From Conexibacter sp. S30A1 (GTDB lineage Bacteria > Actinomycetota > Thermoleophilia > Solirubrobacterales > Solirubrobacteraceae), in contig NZ_CP097127.1 in NCBI RefSeq assembly GCF_023330665.1, positions 3,348,001 to 3,412,000 on the forward strand: DNA of 64,000 nucleotides, in the 5' to 3' direction. The first letter of the stretch is position 1, and each line of letters starts with the position of its first letter. The notes beneath the pieces were generated by a model. It saw nothing but the letters and a program-made list of their open reading frames with translations. It made no database searches and was not told where the DNA came from. A program made the position numbers and the translations under genes. Below are positions 8,058 through 23,798 of this stretch, piece after piece.

Positions 8058-8621
8058 ATGAATCGAGAAGAGAAAGCGGCAGTGATCGAGCAGATCGCCG
8101 ATGAGCTGACCGGCTCCGGGGCGATCTTCGCGCTGGACTACCGCGGCATCACGGTTGCGCAGATCGCGGAGTTGCGCGAGAAGCTGCGGCCGCTTGACAC
8201 CAGGCTGCAGGTGACCAAGAACTCGCTGGCGGAGCGTGCCGCCGACCAGGCCGGGGTCAACGAGATCAAGCCGATGCTGTATGGGCCGACGGCGCTGGCC
8301 CTCGTCAAGGGTGATGTCGCCGCGGCCGCCAAGGTCCTGAGCGACACTTCGCGGGCGTTGCGCGGCCCGTTGGCGTTCAAGGGCGGCTACATGGGCGGCG
8401 TGGCGCTCAGCGCCGCCGACGCTGAGACGATCGCCAGACTACCCGCGCGAGAGGTGCTGCACGCCCAGCTGGTCGGCACCGTCGCCGCGCCGCTGACCGG
8501 CCTGGCGCGCACGCTCAACGCGCTGATCGCCGGAGTGGCGATCCAGCTTGGCCAGATACGCGACCAGGGACTGCTCGGCGGCGGGGCAGCCGGCGCTGCG
8601 CCGGCCGCGGCCGAGGACTGA
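8058..8621 (+). CDS. rplJ: 50S ribosomal protein L10 (uL10)
   Basis: 187 residues starting MNREEKAAVIEQIADELTGSG. The DYRGITVAQIAELREKLR and VTKNSLAERA motifs of the rRNA-binding domain are followed by a C-terminal helix that carries L12 dimers. It ends in an Ala-rich GGGAAGAAPAAAED tail, common in the phylum. Followed 42 nt later by rplL in the same transcript. Confidence 0.97.
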   Translation: MNREEKAAVIEQIADELTGSGAIFALDYRGITVAQIAELREKLRPLDTRLQVTKNSLAERAADQAGVNEIKPMLYGPTALALVKGDVAAAAKVLSDTSRALRGPLAFKGGYMGGVALSAADAETIARLPAREVLHAQLVGTVAAPLTGLARTLNALIAGVAIQLGQIRDQGLLGGGAAGAAPAAAED

Positions 8622-8663
8622 GAACCCCCACACCCCTTCAACCAGAAACACCAGGAGAAACAC

Positions 8664-9047
8664 ATGCCTACCACTGAAGAATGGATCGACGAGCTCAAGG
8701 GCATTTCGGTGCTCGAGCTGTCCGAGCGGATCAAGGCGCTCGAGGAGGCCTTCGGCGTCTCAGCGGCCGCCGTGGCCGCCGCCGCCCCGGCTGCCGCCGC
8801 GGCCGGTGGTGCTGACGCCGCCGCCGAGGAGGAGTCGACGACCGTTGACGTCATCCTGACCGCCGCCGGCGACAAGAAGATCCAGGTCATCAAGGTCGTC
8901 CGCGCCGCCACCGGTCTTGGCCTCAAGGAGGCCAAGGATCTGGTCGACAACGCTCCCAAGGCCGTCAAGGAGGGCATCGAGCGCGAGGAGGCCGACAAGC
9001 TCAAGGCCGAGCTCGAAGAGGCCGGCGCGAGCGTCGAGTACAAGTAG
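8664..9047 (+). CDS. rplL: 50S ribosomal protein L7/L12 (bL12)
   Basis: 127 residues. N-terminal dimerisation domain ([25 protein letters not shown]), Ala-rich hinge (~residues 35-55), and C-terminal factor-binding domain ([35 protein letters not shown]). SD aggag precedes the ATG. It recruits translation GTPases to the ribosome stalk. A strong terminator follows. Confidence 0.97.
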   Translation: MPTTEEWIDELKGISVLELSERIKALEEAFGVSAAAVAAAAPAAAAAGGADAAAEEESTTVDVILTAAGDKKIQVIKVVRAATGLGLKEAKDLVDNAPKAVKEGIEREEADKLKAELEEAGASVEYK

Positions 9048-9068
9048 CTTCCGGACCCCGGTCCGAGC

Positions 9069-9108
9069 ACGGGAGGGCCGCCCCGCCGGGGCGGCCCTCC
9101 CGTCGTTT
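9069..9108 (+). terminator. Intrinsic terminator after rplL
   Basis: A 15-bp perfect G/C stem (9070-9084 with 9088-9102), GCC loop, followed by TCGTTT. It ends the rplJL transcript, so rpoBC is not simply read through from rplJL as in many bacteria. Confidence 0.85.
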
Positions 9109-9119
9109 AGGGGCTCCTG

Positions 9120-9944
9120 CTAGCGCTCAAACAGCAGGCGGCCGACGCCGCCGAGGACCAGGGCCGCCAGACCGGCGCCGGCGAGCGTGAGCCCGGCGGG
9201 CTCGAGCCCACCGAGATAGGAGTCCCAGGCGGCACGGGCCGCGGTCTGTGCCAGCGGCAGCGAGAACGAGCCGGTGACGAGGTTGCCGCCCACCAGGTAG
9301 ACGCCCACCGCGATCAGGCCGCTCGCGATCGCGCCGATGCCGAGCCCCTGGAGCGTGCCCCAACGCGAAGGGGAGATGAGCAGCGCTCCGCCGGCCAGCA
9401 CGACGCACAGCACGATCGCCAGCGTGCTGTCGCGACCGAGCAGGGCCAGATCGCGCCCGGCGGTGGACGCCGCCGGCGGCAGCGGTATGTCGACCACCTG
9501 GACCGTGCCGATGCGGTCGAGGATGGCGGCGAGCTGCGGGCTGCGGCCGGCGACCAGGCGACCGAGCTTGGGACCGACATCGGGCAGGGTCAGCCGCAAG
9601 ACGCCTGTCTGGCCTGACTCGAGCTGGCTCTGCAGCGACCGGGCGGCGGCGTCGATCTCGGCGTTGACCACCGGGCTCGAGAGCGCCTCGCCAACCGCTT
9701 GCGTGACGATCGGCGTGACCGTGGCCTGATTGCCGGTGACGGCCAGCACGTGGTCTGTGACGGTGCTGATCACCGTCGAGCGCAGCGGTCCGGCTTCGAC
9801 CACGCGCAGCGCGCGACCCGCAAAGCCCGAGCCGGTGAGTGTCGTGACCGAGCCGGCGATCAGCGCGAGGAGCATCGCGACGCTCGCCAGCACGCTCAGC
9901 AGCGCCGCAAGCAGCGCGCGGCCGGCGGACTTGTGGGCGGGCAT
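9120..9944 (-). CDS. Membrane protein of unknown function
   Basis: 274 residues from ATG 9944; a longer frame to 10007 overlaps the divergent gene and is rejected. Visible layout: an N-terminal membrane helix (ALLAALLSVLASVAMLLALIAG), an extracytoplasmic ~130-residue domain rich in helices (ISTVTDHVLAVTGNQATVTPIVTQAVGEAL), then three further hydrophobic segments (STLAIVLCVVLAGGALLI; GIGAIASGLIAVGVYLV; LTLAGAGLAALVLGGVG). No catalytic motif is recognisable. It lies between rplL and rpoB on the opposite strand, which is unusual for this locus. Confidence 0.65.
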   Translation of the reverse strand: MPAHKSAGRALLAALLSVLASVAMLLALIAGSVTTLTGSGFAGRALRVVEAGPLRSTVISTVTDHVLAVTGNQATVTPIVTQAVGEALSSPVVNAEIDAAARSLQSQLESGQTGVLRLTLPDVGPKLGRLVAGRSPQLAAILDRIGTVQVVDIPLPPAASTAGRDLALLGRDSTLAIVLCVVLAGGALLISPSRWGTLQGLGIGAIASGLIAVGVYLVGGNLVTGSFSLPLAQTAARAAWDSYLGGLEPAGLTLAGAGLAALVLGGVGRLLFER

Positions 9945-9992
9945 GTCGTCCAAGGCTAGCCCGTGACTGCGGGTGACCCCTAGAGTGTCGGT

Positions 9993-10421
9993 ATGCACCG
10001 CCGCCACGAGCTGCCACCAGCACCCGTCCTGGCCGCACTGCTACCGCCTGGTGCGGTGCCACCGGCACTGCGTGAGGCCGTCAGCAGGCTGCTTCGCGGC
10101 TGGGGGCACGGCTGGGATGAGCTTGAGCTGATCGGTACCGCCAGCGTCGCGCCCGCGCGCCGAGTGGTGGCCGACGAGGTGTGGGTGTTCGCGCTCGCCG
10201 CGGGCCCGCTGGCGATCGGCGATGAGCTGGCCTCGGGGGCGGGACGCGTCGCGGGTCTGGGGGTGTCGGCCTTTCGCGGCGGTGTGATCCCGGTGACGCC
10301 CTATCGCGCCCAGGTCTACGAGACGCTTCACCGGCGCGGGGGCAGCGACGAGGGGCCGAGCGAGCGCCCTCCCGGGCCAGCGGTGCCGGTGTCCGTGGAG
10401 CCGTTGTCTGCGGGCGCCTGA
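9993..10421 (+). CDS. Hypothetical protein, unrecognised
   Basis: 142 residues. A TAGAGT box at 9981-9986 ends 6 nt before the ATG and there is no SD, suggesting a leaderless mRNA. The first ~110 residues look folded (REAVSRLLRGWGHGWDELELIGTASVAPARRVVADEVWVFALAAG...). The last ~25 are Pro/Ser/Gly-rich. I do not recognise the family. Coding is supported by the position-specific GC pattern and the promoter-to-start spacing rather than by homology, so confidence is moderate. Confidence 0.5.
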   Translation: MHRRHELPPAPVLAALLPPGAVPPALREAVSRLLRGWGHGWDELELIGTASVAPARRVVADEVWVFALAAGPLAIGDELASGAGRVAGLGVSAFRGGVIPVTPYRAQVYETLHRRGGSDEGPSERPPGPAVPVSVEPLSAGA

Positions 10422-10439
10422 AGCGCTCCCGCGCAGCGT

Positions 10440-11147
10440 TCAGCCGGAGGCGGTGGCGGTCGGCGCGCCGCTGGCCCGTGGCGTCCAGGTGAGGTAGCGC
10501 GAGGCCAGGATCAGGAAGGCGATACCGAGCATGTAGGCGCCCACCACGTCGCTCAGCAGATGCTGGCCACCGATCACGCGGGCGGGGCCGGCGCCGATGA
10601 TCGCCAGCACGAGCAGGCGCGGCACCGTCCTGTGTCCCTGGCGCCAGCCGACCAGCGCCACGTAGCCGACCGAGGCGACCATGAACGTGACCACGCCGCT
10701 TGGGAAGTTGGCGCCCACGTGGTGGGGCAGGGTGCGCCACAGCGGCGTGGCGCCCCAGACGATCTTGATCGCCTTGTTGATCGCCGACGCGACCAGCGCC
10801 ACCACGAGCCCGCCCACGGCCCGTCGGCCGGCCGCCCCGCCACCGCTCGAGCGCCACAGCCAGGCGGTCATCACGAGCACCTCGCCGATCGCCACCAGCG
10901 GCCGTCCGACCTGCTGGTAGATGCGCGTGATGTCCCAGATCGGCCAGGCCTTGTGCGACATGCCGACGTTCGCCGACCAGACATCGAAGGAGAACGTGTG
11001 GACCGACAGCACCCAGCGCTCCAAAAAGACCAGCGCCAGCAGCGTTGCGCTGACGCTCAGGTAGAGCGCCTGATGGCGCCGTGTGTCCGTGGTTTCGGTC
11101 GTTTGCGCCGCCTCGATGCTGCGGCGGTCTGGTGAGGTCACGATCAC
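10440..11147 (-). CDS. PAP2-superfamily membrane phosphatase-like protein
   Basis: 235 residues from GTG 11147 (SD-like aagg 9 nt upstream); a much longer frame to 11351 would cover the rpoB promoter region and is rejected. About six membrane helices. PAP2 motifs are visible as FPSGVVTF (motif 2) and ARVIGGQHLLSDVVGA (motif 3, Arg, His and Asp present). The usual PSGH histidine, the proton donor, is replaced by Val, so activity as a lipid-phosphate phosphatase is uncertain. It is divergent from rpoB. Confidence 0.75.
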   Translation of the reverse strand: MIVTSPDRRSIEAAQTTETTDTRRHQALYLSVSATLLALVFLERWVLSVHTFSFDVWSANVGMSHKAWPIWDITRIYQQVGRPLVAIGEVLVMTAWLWRSSGGGAAGRRAVGGLVVALVASAINKAIKIVWGATPLWRTLPHHVGANFPSGVVTFMVASVGYVALVGWRQGHRTVPRLLVLAIIGAGPARVIGGQHLLSDVVGAYMLGIAFLILASRYLTWTPRASGAPTATASG

Positions 11148-11216
11148 GGGCGGAAACCTTACGTCATCGTTGCCGCGGGTGTCGAAGCAGGGCGGCGGTC
11201 GCCTTGCACCCCATGG

Positions 11217-11245
11217 TTGCCTTGCGCGGCGTCTACGCCTACACT
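11217..11245 (+). promoter_or_regulatory. Candidate rpoB promoter P1
   Basis: TTGCCT (11217-11222), 17-bp spacer, TACACT (11240-11245), about 205 nt before the rpoB TTG start. The -10 matches those proposed for rpmG and rplJ. Confidence 0.6.
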
Positions 11246-11341
11246 TCCGGCGTCGGCCAATAGACGTAGCCGTCTCACACACCGGCGCCGCGCCACATAC
11301 GCGGAGCCCGAGGCGGGGTCCGTGAGCGCCGAGCGCCCCTG

Positions 11342-11370
11342 TTGTGGGCATCGCTTCTCTGTGCTATCTT
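11342..11370 (+). promoter_or_regulatory. Candidate rpoB promoter P2 with extended -10
   Basis: TTGTGG (11342-11347), 17-bp spacer, TGcTATCTT (11362-11370), about 80 nt before rpoB. The 304-bp gap from 11148 to 11451 otherwise holds only untranslated leader; no gene is seen in it. The two boxes parallel the dual promoters known for mycobacterial rpoB. Confidence 0.55.
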
Positions 11371-11451
11371 TTTGAGTCCGCGTGCGTAGGGCCCGATCGG
11401 CTCGAAACCCGTGTCTCTCCTGTCTCCCCATCTGCCCGAGGAGTCGCCGTC

Positions 11452-15126
<3,675 letters not shown>

Positions 15127-15150
15127 GGCGTCTCACCACCGCCCCACAGC

Positions 15151-15180
15151 GCTGCTGGCGGCCAGCGGGCCGCCGGCAGC
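15151..15180 (+). promoter_or_regulatory. Hairpin between rpoB and rpoC (shared core)
   Basis: A 13-bp stem with one G-U pair (15151-15163 with 15168-15180), AGCG loop, in the 81-bp rpoB-rpoC spacer. The core 15157-15174 is identical to those at 5339-5356 and 36472-36489. With no T-run, a processing or stabilising role is more likely than termination. Confidence 0.5.
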
Positions 15181-15207
15181 AGCACGAAGATCACGAGAGG
15201 AATCACT

Positions 15208-19359
<4,152 letters not shown>

Positions 19360-19375
19360 CAAGCACTGACCTATC

Positions 19376-19400
19376 GTCCGGGGGCCACGGGCCCCCGGAC
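19376..19400 (+). terminator. Hairpin 1 after rpoC
   Basis: A perfect 11-bp stem (19376-19386 with 19390-19400), loop ACG, followed by GCGCGTTTG. It starts 16 nt after the rpoC stop and is the likely main terminator. Confidence 0.75.
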
Positions 19401-19413
19401 GCGCGTTTGCCCC

Positions 19414-19444
19414 CGGGCGGCCCACCTGCAGTTTGGGCCGCCCG
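19414..19444 (+). terminator. Hairpin 2 after rpoC
   Basis: A perfect 11-bp stem (19414-19424 with 19434-19444) and 9-nt loop, second of three tandem hairpins in the rpoC 3' region. Confidence 0.55.
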
Positions 19445-19458
19445 GCCGTGGGCTGGTC

Positions 19459-19483
19459 CTGGCCGCCGCGGACCGGCGGCCAG
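19459..19483 (+). terminator. Hairpin 3 after rpoC
   Basis: A 10-bp stem (19459-19468 with 19474-19483) and 5-nt loop. The remaining spacer to 19645 shows no gene. Confidence 0.5.
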
Positions 19484-19645
19484 CTCGGTGTGTCACAGTG
19501 TCCTTGGCGTCCAGTCGCATCAAGCAACCCCGGTCGGTTGCCGAAACTCAAGGGCAGGCCGTCAGGGCGCCCACCGCCGGACGGTCGTTGAGCGCCCGAC
19601 CACAGCCGCAACCGCACCAACGCTTCCACCGCACACCAGCCTGCA

Positions 19646-20515
19646 ATGACCATGATCCTGGGCATCGCCCTCGCCGCAGCCTGTGCGGTGGCAACCAACC
19701 TCGGCTTTCTCTACAAGCACCGTGGCGCCCGAGCGGCTGCCGAGGTCGACTTCGGCCGACCGCTGTGGTCCACCCGCCAGCTCTTCTCCTCGCGTGCGTT
19801 CACGATCGGGATGCTGATCGCCTGCGGCTCGTGGGCCTTTCACATCGCTGCCATGTCGCTGGTGCCGCTGTCGGTGGTGCAGGCCGTGCTGGCGGGCGGG
19901 ATCGTGCTTTTGGCGATCATGGCCGAGCGCTATTACGGCGCCTGCGTCGGGCCGCGCCAGTGGTCGGGCCTGGGGATGACAGCCGCGGGGCTGATCCTGC
20001 TCGGCGTCTCACTGCCGCACGTGCAGGGCGCCCACTCGCACTACTCGCTGCCGGGCATGATCGCCTTTGAGGCCGGTCTGATCGCGCTCGGTACGCTGCT
20101 GATCGCCGGCCCACGGATCGGGGCGCCGCGCCACCACCGCGGCGTCATGCTGGGAGCCGCCTCGGGCATCCTGTTTGGTGTGAGCGACGTGGCGATCAAG
20201 GCGCTCACCGGGGAGTGGGGCGAGGGCCTGCTCGGCTTCATCTTCCCGTGGGTGCCGGTCATGGTCGCCGCGTCAGTGGTCGCGTTCTTCACCTCGGCGC
20301 GGGCGCTTCAGGACGGCCAGGCGGTGCCGGTCATCGCGATCACCTCGACGGCTGCCAACGTCTCCGGGATCCTTGGCGGGCTGGTGGTCTTCGGTGACCC
20401 GTTTCCGACCAGCACGCTCGGCATCCTCGCGCAGGTGGCGGCTTTCGCCCTGGTGCTGGTCGCAGCCTGGTTCACGCCCGCGCCGGCGCGGGCCGCGGGG
20501 TTTGCGAGCGGCTGA
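19646..20515 (+). CDS. DMT/EamA-like (NIPA-type) multi-pass transporter
   Basis: 289 residues with nine to ten hydrophobic segments arranged as two halves. The opening ILGIALAAACAVATNLGFLYKHRGA and the motif AMSLVPLSVVQAVLAGGIVLLAIMAE resemble DMT proteins close to the NIPA/Mg-transporter group. The ATG at 19646 is used; a second ATG at 19652 is equally possible. The substrate is unknown. It lies 140-170 bp before an aminotransferase on the same strand and might move its amine or amino acid, but there is no direct evidence. Confidence 0.7.
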   Translation: MTMILGIALAAACAVATNLGFLYKHRGARAAAEVDFGRPLWSTRQLFSSRAFTIGMLIACGSWAFHIAAMSLVPLSVVQAVLAGGIVLLAIMAERYYGACVGPRQWSGLGMTAAGLILLGVSLPHVQGAHSHYSLPGMIAFEAGLIALGTLLIAGPRIGAPRHHRGVMLGAASGILFGVSDVAIKALTGEWGEGLLGFIFPWVPVMVAASVVAFFTSARALQDGQAVPVIAITSTAANVSGILGGLVVFGDPFPTSTLGILAQVAAFALVLVAAWFTPAPARAAGFASG

Positions 20516-20688
20516 ACGTCCGGATGTGCCGCGGGTGCCTGGCCAACGAAGGCCCGTCTGCGCCTATTTGTACAAGCCGGGGCACGTGAGCTTTGCCACA
20601 TGGCCGTGCACGGCGGCCTCGCGGCCAGCTACCGTTGTACTGATCGGCACGTCCGATGTCTAACCCAACCATTTTTCGGAGAGGTCTG

Positions 20689-22086
20689 ATGTCAACCACA
20701 ACCAGCGAACCCGCCAGCAAAGCCACCGCCGACGCCACGCTTCAGGAGCAGGCGCGTCGGCATCTGTGGATGCACTTCACCCGCATGGGTGAGTACAGCG
20801 CTGAGCACGAGATCCCGATCATCGTGCGCGGCGAGGGCTGCTACGTATACGACGAGCACGGCAAGCGCTACCTCGACGGGCTCTCGTCGCTCTTCTGCAC
20901 GCAGCTGGGACACGGCCGTGCGGACCTGGTCCAGGCGGGTGTCGAGCAGGCCAAGCGGCTCGGCTACTTCTCGAGCTGGTCCTACACGCACCCCCGTGCG
21001 ATCGAGCTCGCCACGCGTGTCGCTGAGCTCGCGCCAGGCGACCTGAACCGTGTGTTCTTCACCAACAGCGGCTCGGAGTCGGTCGAGGCGGCGCTCAAGC
21101 TCGCCCGCCAGTACCACCGCGTCACGGGGCACCCGCACAAGCACAAGCTCATCGCTCGCCAGATCGCCTACCACGGCACCACCTTCGGTGCGCTCACGGC
21201 CACCGGTGTGACCGACTATCGGACGCCGTTCGAGCCGCTGCTGTCCGGCGTGAGCCACGTGCCCAACACCAACATGTACCGGTTCCCTGCAGACCACGAC
21301 CCGCTGGAGCTGGCCGAGGCCGTTGCCGAGCGCATCGAGTTTGAGGGGCCCGACACCGTCGCGGCGGTGATCATGGAGCCGGTGCAGAACGCCGGCGGCT
21401 GCCTGGTGCCACCGGAGGGCTACTTTGACCGGATTCGCGAGATCTGCGACGAGTACAACGTGCTGCTGATCTCCGACGAGGTGATCTGCTCATGGGGGCG
21501 GCTGGGGACCTACTTCGGCTCCCAGGCCATCGGCTACCAGCCCGACATCATCACCACGGCCAAGGGCATCACCAGCGCGTACGCGCCGATGGGGGCGATG
21601 ATCGCCTCCGACCGCGTCGCGGAGCCGTTCATGGAGGGCACCAACACGTTCCTGCACGGCTCGACCTGGGGCGGACACCCGGTGGTGGCGGCGATCGCGC
21701 TGGCCACCCTGGACGCCTTTGAGAACGACCACGTGCTGGATCACGTGGCCGCCAACGAGGGTGCGTTCCGCGCGATGCTCGAGTCGCTGCGTGACCTGCC
21801 GATCGTCGGTGACGTGCGCGGCATGGGTTACTTCTACGCGATCGAGCTGGTCAAGAACAAGGAGACCAAGGAGACCTTCAGCCACGAGCAGGCAGAGACG
21901 CTTCTGCGCGGCTACCTGTCGTCTGAGATGTTCAACCGAGGGCTGATCTGTCGTTCGGATGACCGTGGTGACCCCGTCGTGCAGCTCGCCCCGCCGCTGA
22001 TCGCCGGGCCCGAACAGTTCGCCGAGATTGAGGCGGTGCTGCGGCCGGTGCTCGAGGAGGCGGGCCGGCGCATGCATCTCGCCTGA
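20689..22086 (+). CDS. Class III omega-aminotransferase (PLP)
   Basis: 465 residues from ATG 20689 (SD GGAGAGG immediately upstream). Class III features: GSESVEAALKLARQY (phosphate-binding region), AYHGTTFGALTATG, the Asp of LLISDEVICSWGR, and the PLP lysine in DIITTAKGITSAYAPMGAM. Best compared with omega-amino-acid/polyamine:pyruvate transaminases (beta-alanine, putrescine or taurine types); the amine donor cannot be fixed. A PucR-type regulator follows after 33 bp, which suggests a nitrogen-compound catabolic operon. Confidence 0.9.
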   Translation: MSTTTSEPASKATADATLQEQARRHLWMHFTRMGEYSAEHEIPIIVRGEGCYVYDEHGKRYLDGLSSLFCTQLGHGRADLVQAGVEQAKRLGYFSSWSYTHPRAIELATRVAELAPGDLNRVFFTNSGSESVEAALKLARQYHRVTGHPHKHKLIARQIAYHGTTFGALTATGVTDYRTPFEPLLSGVSHVPNTNMYRFPADHDPLELAEAVAERIEFEGPDTVAAVIMEPVQNAGGCLVPPEGYFDRIREICDEYNVLLISDEVICSWGRLGTYFGSQAIGYQPDIITTAKGITSAYAPMGAMIASDRVAEPFMEGTNTFLHGSTWGGHPVVAAIALATLDAFENDHVLDHVAANEGAFRAMLESLRDLPIVGDVRGMGYFYAIELVKNKETKETFSHEQAETLLRGYLSSEMFNRGLICRSDDRGDPVVQLAPPLIAGPEQFAEIEAVLRPVLEEAGRRMHLA

Positions 22087-22119
22087 TCGCCGGGCGCTTC
22101 ACGCCCATGAGGGACCCGA

Positions 22120-23724
22120 TTGCTGACCGTTCGTGAGCTGACCGCCGAGCTCGACCTGCGTCTGCTCGCTGGCGAGGCCAACGCCGATCTGCCGATCCGC
22201 TGGGTCCACATGACCGAGCTGGCCGACCCGACCCCCTGGCTGTCCGGTGGTGAGGTTCTGCTCACCACCGGACTGCAGCTCGACACGCCAGCGCGCCAGC
22301 GTGCGTTCACTGAGCTGCTGGCCGACCACCAGCTGGCCGGCCTGGGATTCGGGACCGGTTTCGGCCACGAGCGCGTGCCGGCAGCTCTGGTCAAGGCTGC
22401 GCAGGAGCGGGACTTCCCGCTGTTTGAGGTGCCTTACGAGAAGCCGTTCATCGCGGTCACGGAGGCGGCCTTCTCGAAGCTCGTGAACGAGCAGTACGCG
22501 CTCTTGCGCCGCGCCCTCGCGGCCCAGGAGAGGCTCGAGCGGGTGGTGCTCGCAGAACGTGGTCTGGAGGCGCTGGTGGGGACGCTCGCGACCCTGATCG
22601 GTGCAGCCGTGATCGTCTTCGGCACGCGCGGTGAACCGCTTGCTCAGCACGCCTTTCGACGCCAGCTCGAGGCTGAGGAGTTGGAGGCGCTGCGCCAGGG
22701 TATCCGCGAGCGCGCCGGTCGCCGGGAGCACGTGCCGTTCATGCCCGCGCTTGCCGACCCGAGTCGTGGCCTGGCGGTTCCGGTCGCCTCTGAGGGCGGC
22801 TCCGGCAGCGGTGTGCCGGCGCCCGAAGCTTGGCTGGTCGCGGTCAAGGACGACGCCCCCCTGTCTGACTTCGACCGGCTGGTGTTGCGCCAGGCGGTCA
22901 CGATCGTCGCGCTGGAGCTGCTGCGCGAGCGCGTCGCCGGCGACACTGAGCGGCGGCTCGCCGGGGACCTGCTCGCCGGCCTGCTGGCCGGTGAGCTGAC
23001 GGGTGCCGACCTGCAGCGTCGCCTGGAGCCGTTCGGACTCGGCGGCACGGTCAGCGTGCTGGCGCTGCCCAAGCCCGGACTGGCGTTTGGCGGAGGCTCA
23101 CGCGGGCCCGGTCTGGTGGCGGCCGAGGCCGCGCTGGCGGCGGCGCTGCGAGCCGAGGCGGTGCCGGCGCTGGTCGCGCACCGCGACCAGGTGGTAGCGC
23201 TGATTCCGGGTATGGAGGACGAGCTGCTTTTCGCGCTGGCCGAGCGCGTCGCCGAGCGGCTCGCGGGCGAGCTTCCGGGAGCGCCGCTGACCGTGGGGGT
23301 GGGTCGCGCGGTCTCCGGCGCGGAGGCGCGCCGGGGCTTTCACGAAGCGCGCTGCACGCTGGAAGCGGCGGCACTGGGCATCACCGCACGCCAGGCGAAG
23401 GTCGCCACCTACCGTGACCTGGGCTCCTTTCAGCTGCTGCTCTCACTGCAGGACGACGAGGCGCTCAAGCTCTTCTGCGACTCGATTCTCGGGCCGATCG
23501 AGCGCAGCGAGGGCTACTACGGCGGTGAGCTGATGCGCTCGCTGGAGGCGTTCATCGAGGAGAACGGCCAGTGGGAGCGCGCCGCCAAGCGCCTCTACTG
23601 CCATCGGCACACGCTGCGCTACCGGATCCGGCGGGTCGAGGAGCTGACCGGCCGGGACCTCAGTTCAGCGCGCGACCGGATCGAGTTCTGGCTGGCGCTG
23701 CGGGGCCGAGAGCTCGTCGGCTGA
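22120..23724 (+). CDS. PucR-family transcriptional regulator
   Basis: 534 residues from TTG 22120 (SD gaggga, 5 nt upstream). The N-terminal PucR ligand-sensing domain (VRELTAELDLRLLAGEANADLPIRWVHMTELADPTPWLSGGEVLLTTG) is followed by a GAF-like middle. The C-terminal PucR-type HTH is AFIEENGQWERAAKRLYCHRHTLRYRIRRVEELTG. Members often activate catabolism of purines, proline, GABA or similar nitrogen compounds. Placement right after the aminotransferase suggests it controls that gene. Confidence 0.92.
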   Translation: MLTVRELTAELDLRLLAGEANADLPIRWVHMTELADPTPWLSGGEVLLTTGLQLDTPARQRAFTELLADHQLAGLGFGTGFGHERVPAALVKAAQERDFPLFEVPYEKPFIAVTEAAFSKLVNEQYALLRRALAAQERLERVVLAERGLEALVGTLATLIGAAVIVFGTRGEPLAQHAFRRQLEAEELEALRQGIRERAGRREHVPFMPALADPSRGLAVPVASEGGSGSGVPAPEAWLVAVKDDAPLSDFDRLVLRQAVTIVALELLRERVAGDTERRLAGDLLAGLLAGELTGADLQRRLEPFGLGGTVSVLALPKPGLAFGGGSRGPGLVAAEAALAAALRAEAVPALVAHRDQVVALIPGMEDELLFALAERVAERLAGELPGAPLTVGVGRAVSGAEARRGFHEARCTLEAAALGITARQAKVATYRDLGSFQLLLSLQDDEALKLFCDSILGPIERSEGYYGGELMRSLEAFIEENGQWERAAKRLYCHRHTLRYRIRRVEELTGRDLSSARDRIEFWLALRGRELVG

Positions 23725-23798
23725 CCTGGCGCGGCTGCTTCGCCAAGGCGGAGCAATCAAGGGGTAGAGTCCACGCAGGTGGCCGACAGCGACCAGTT

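Noticed and set aside
9120..10068. Longer or alternative minus-strand frames at the membrane protein gene
   Set aside because: They overlap the start of the divergent gene at 9993 and lose the membrane-helix pattern.
10440..11351. Longer PAP2 ORF
   Set aside because: The extra N-terminal ~68 codons are Arg/Pro/Cys-rich, lack a start signal and cover the rpoB P1 promoter and leader.
23571..23798. Upstream extension of the 3-hydroxybutyrate dehydrogenase frame
   Set aside because: It lies mostly inside the PucR gene and adds Arg/Ala/Pro-rich sequence absent from the family.
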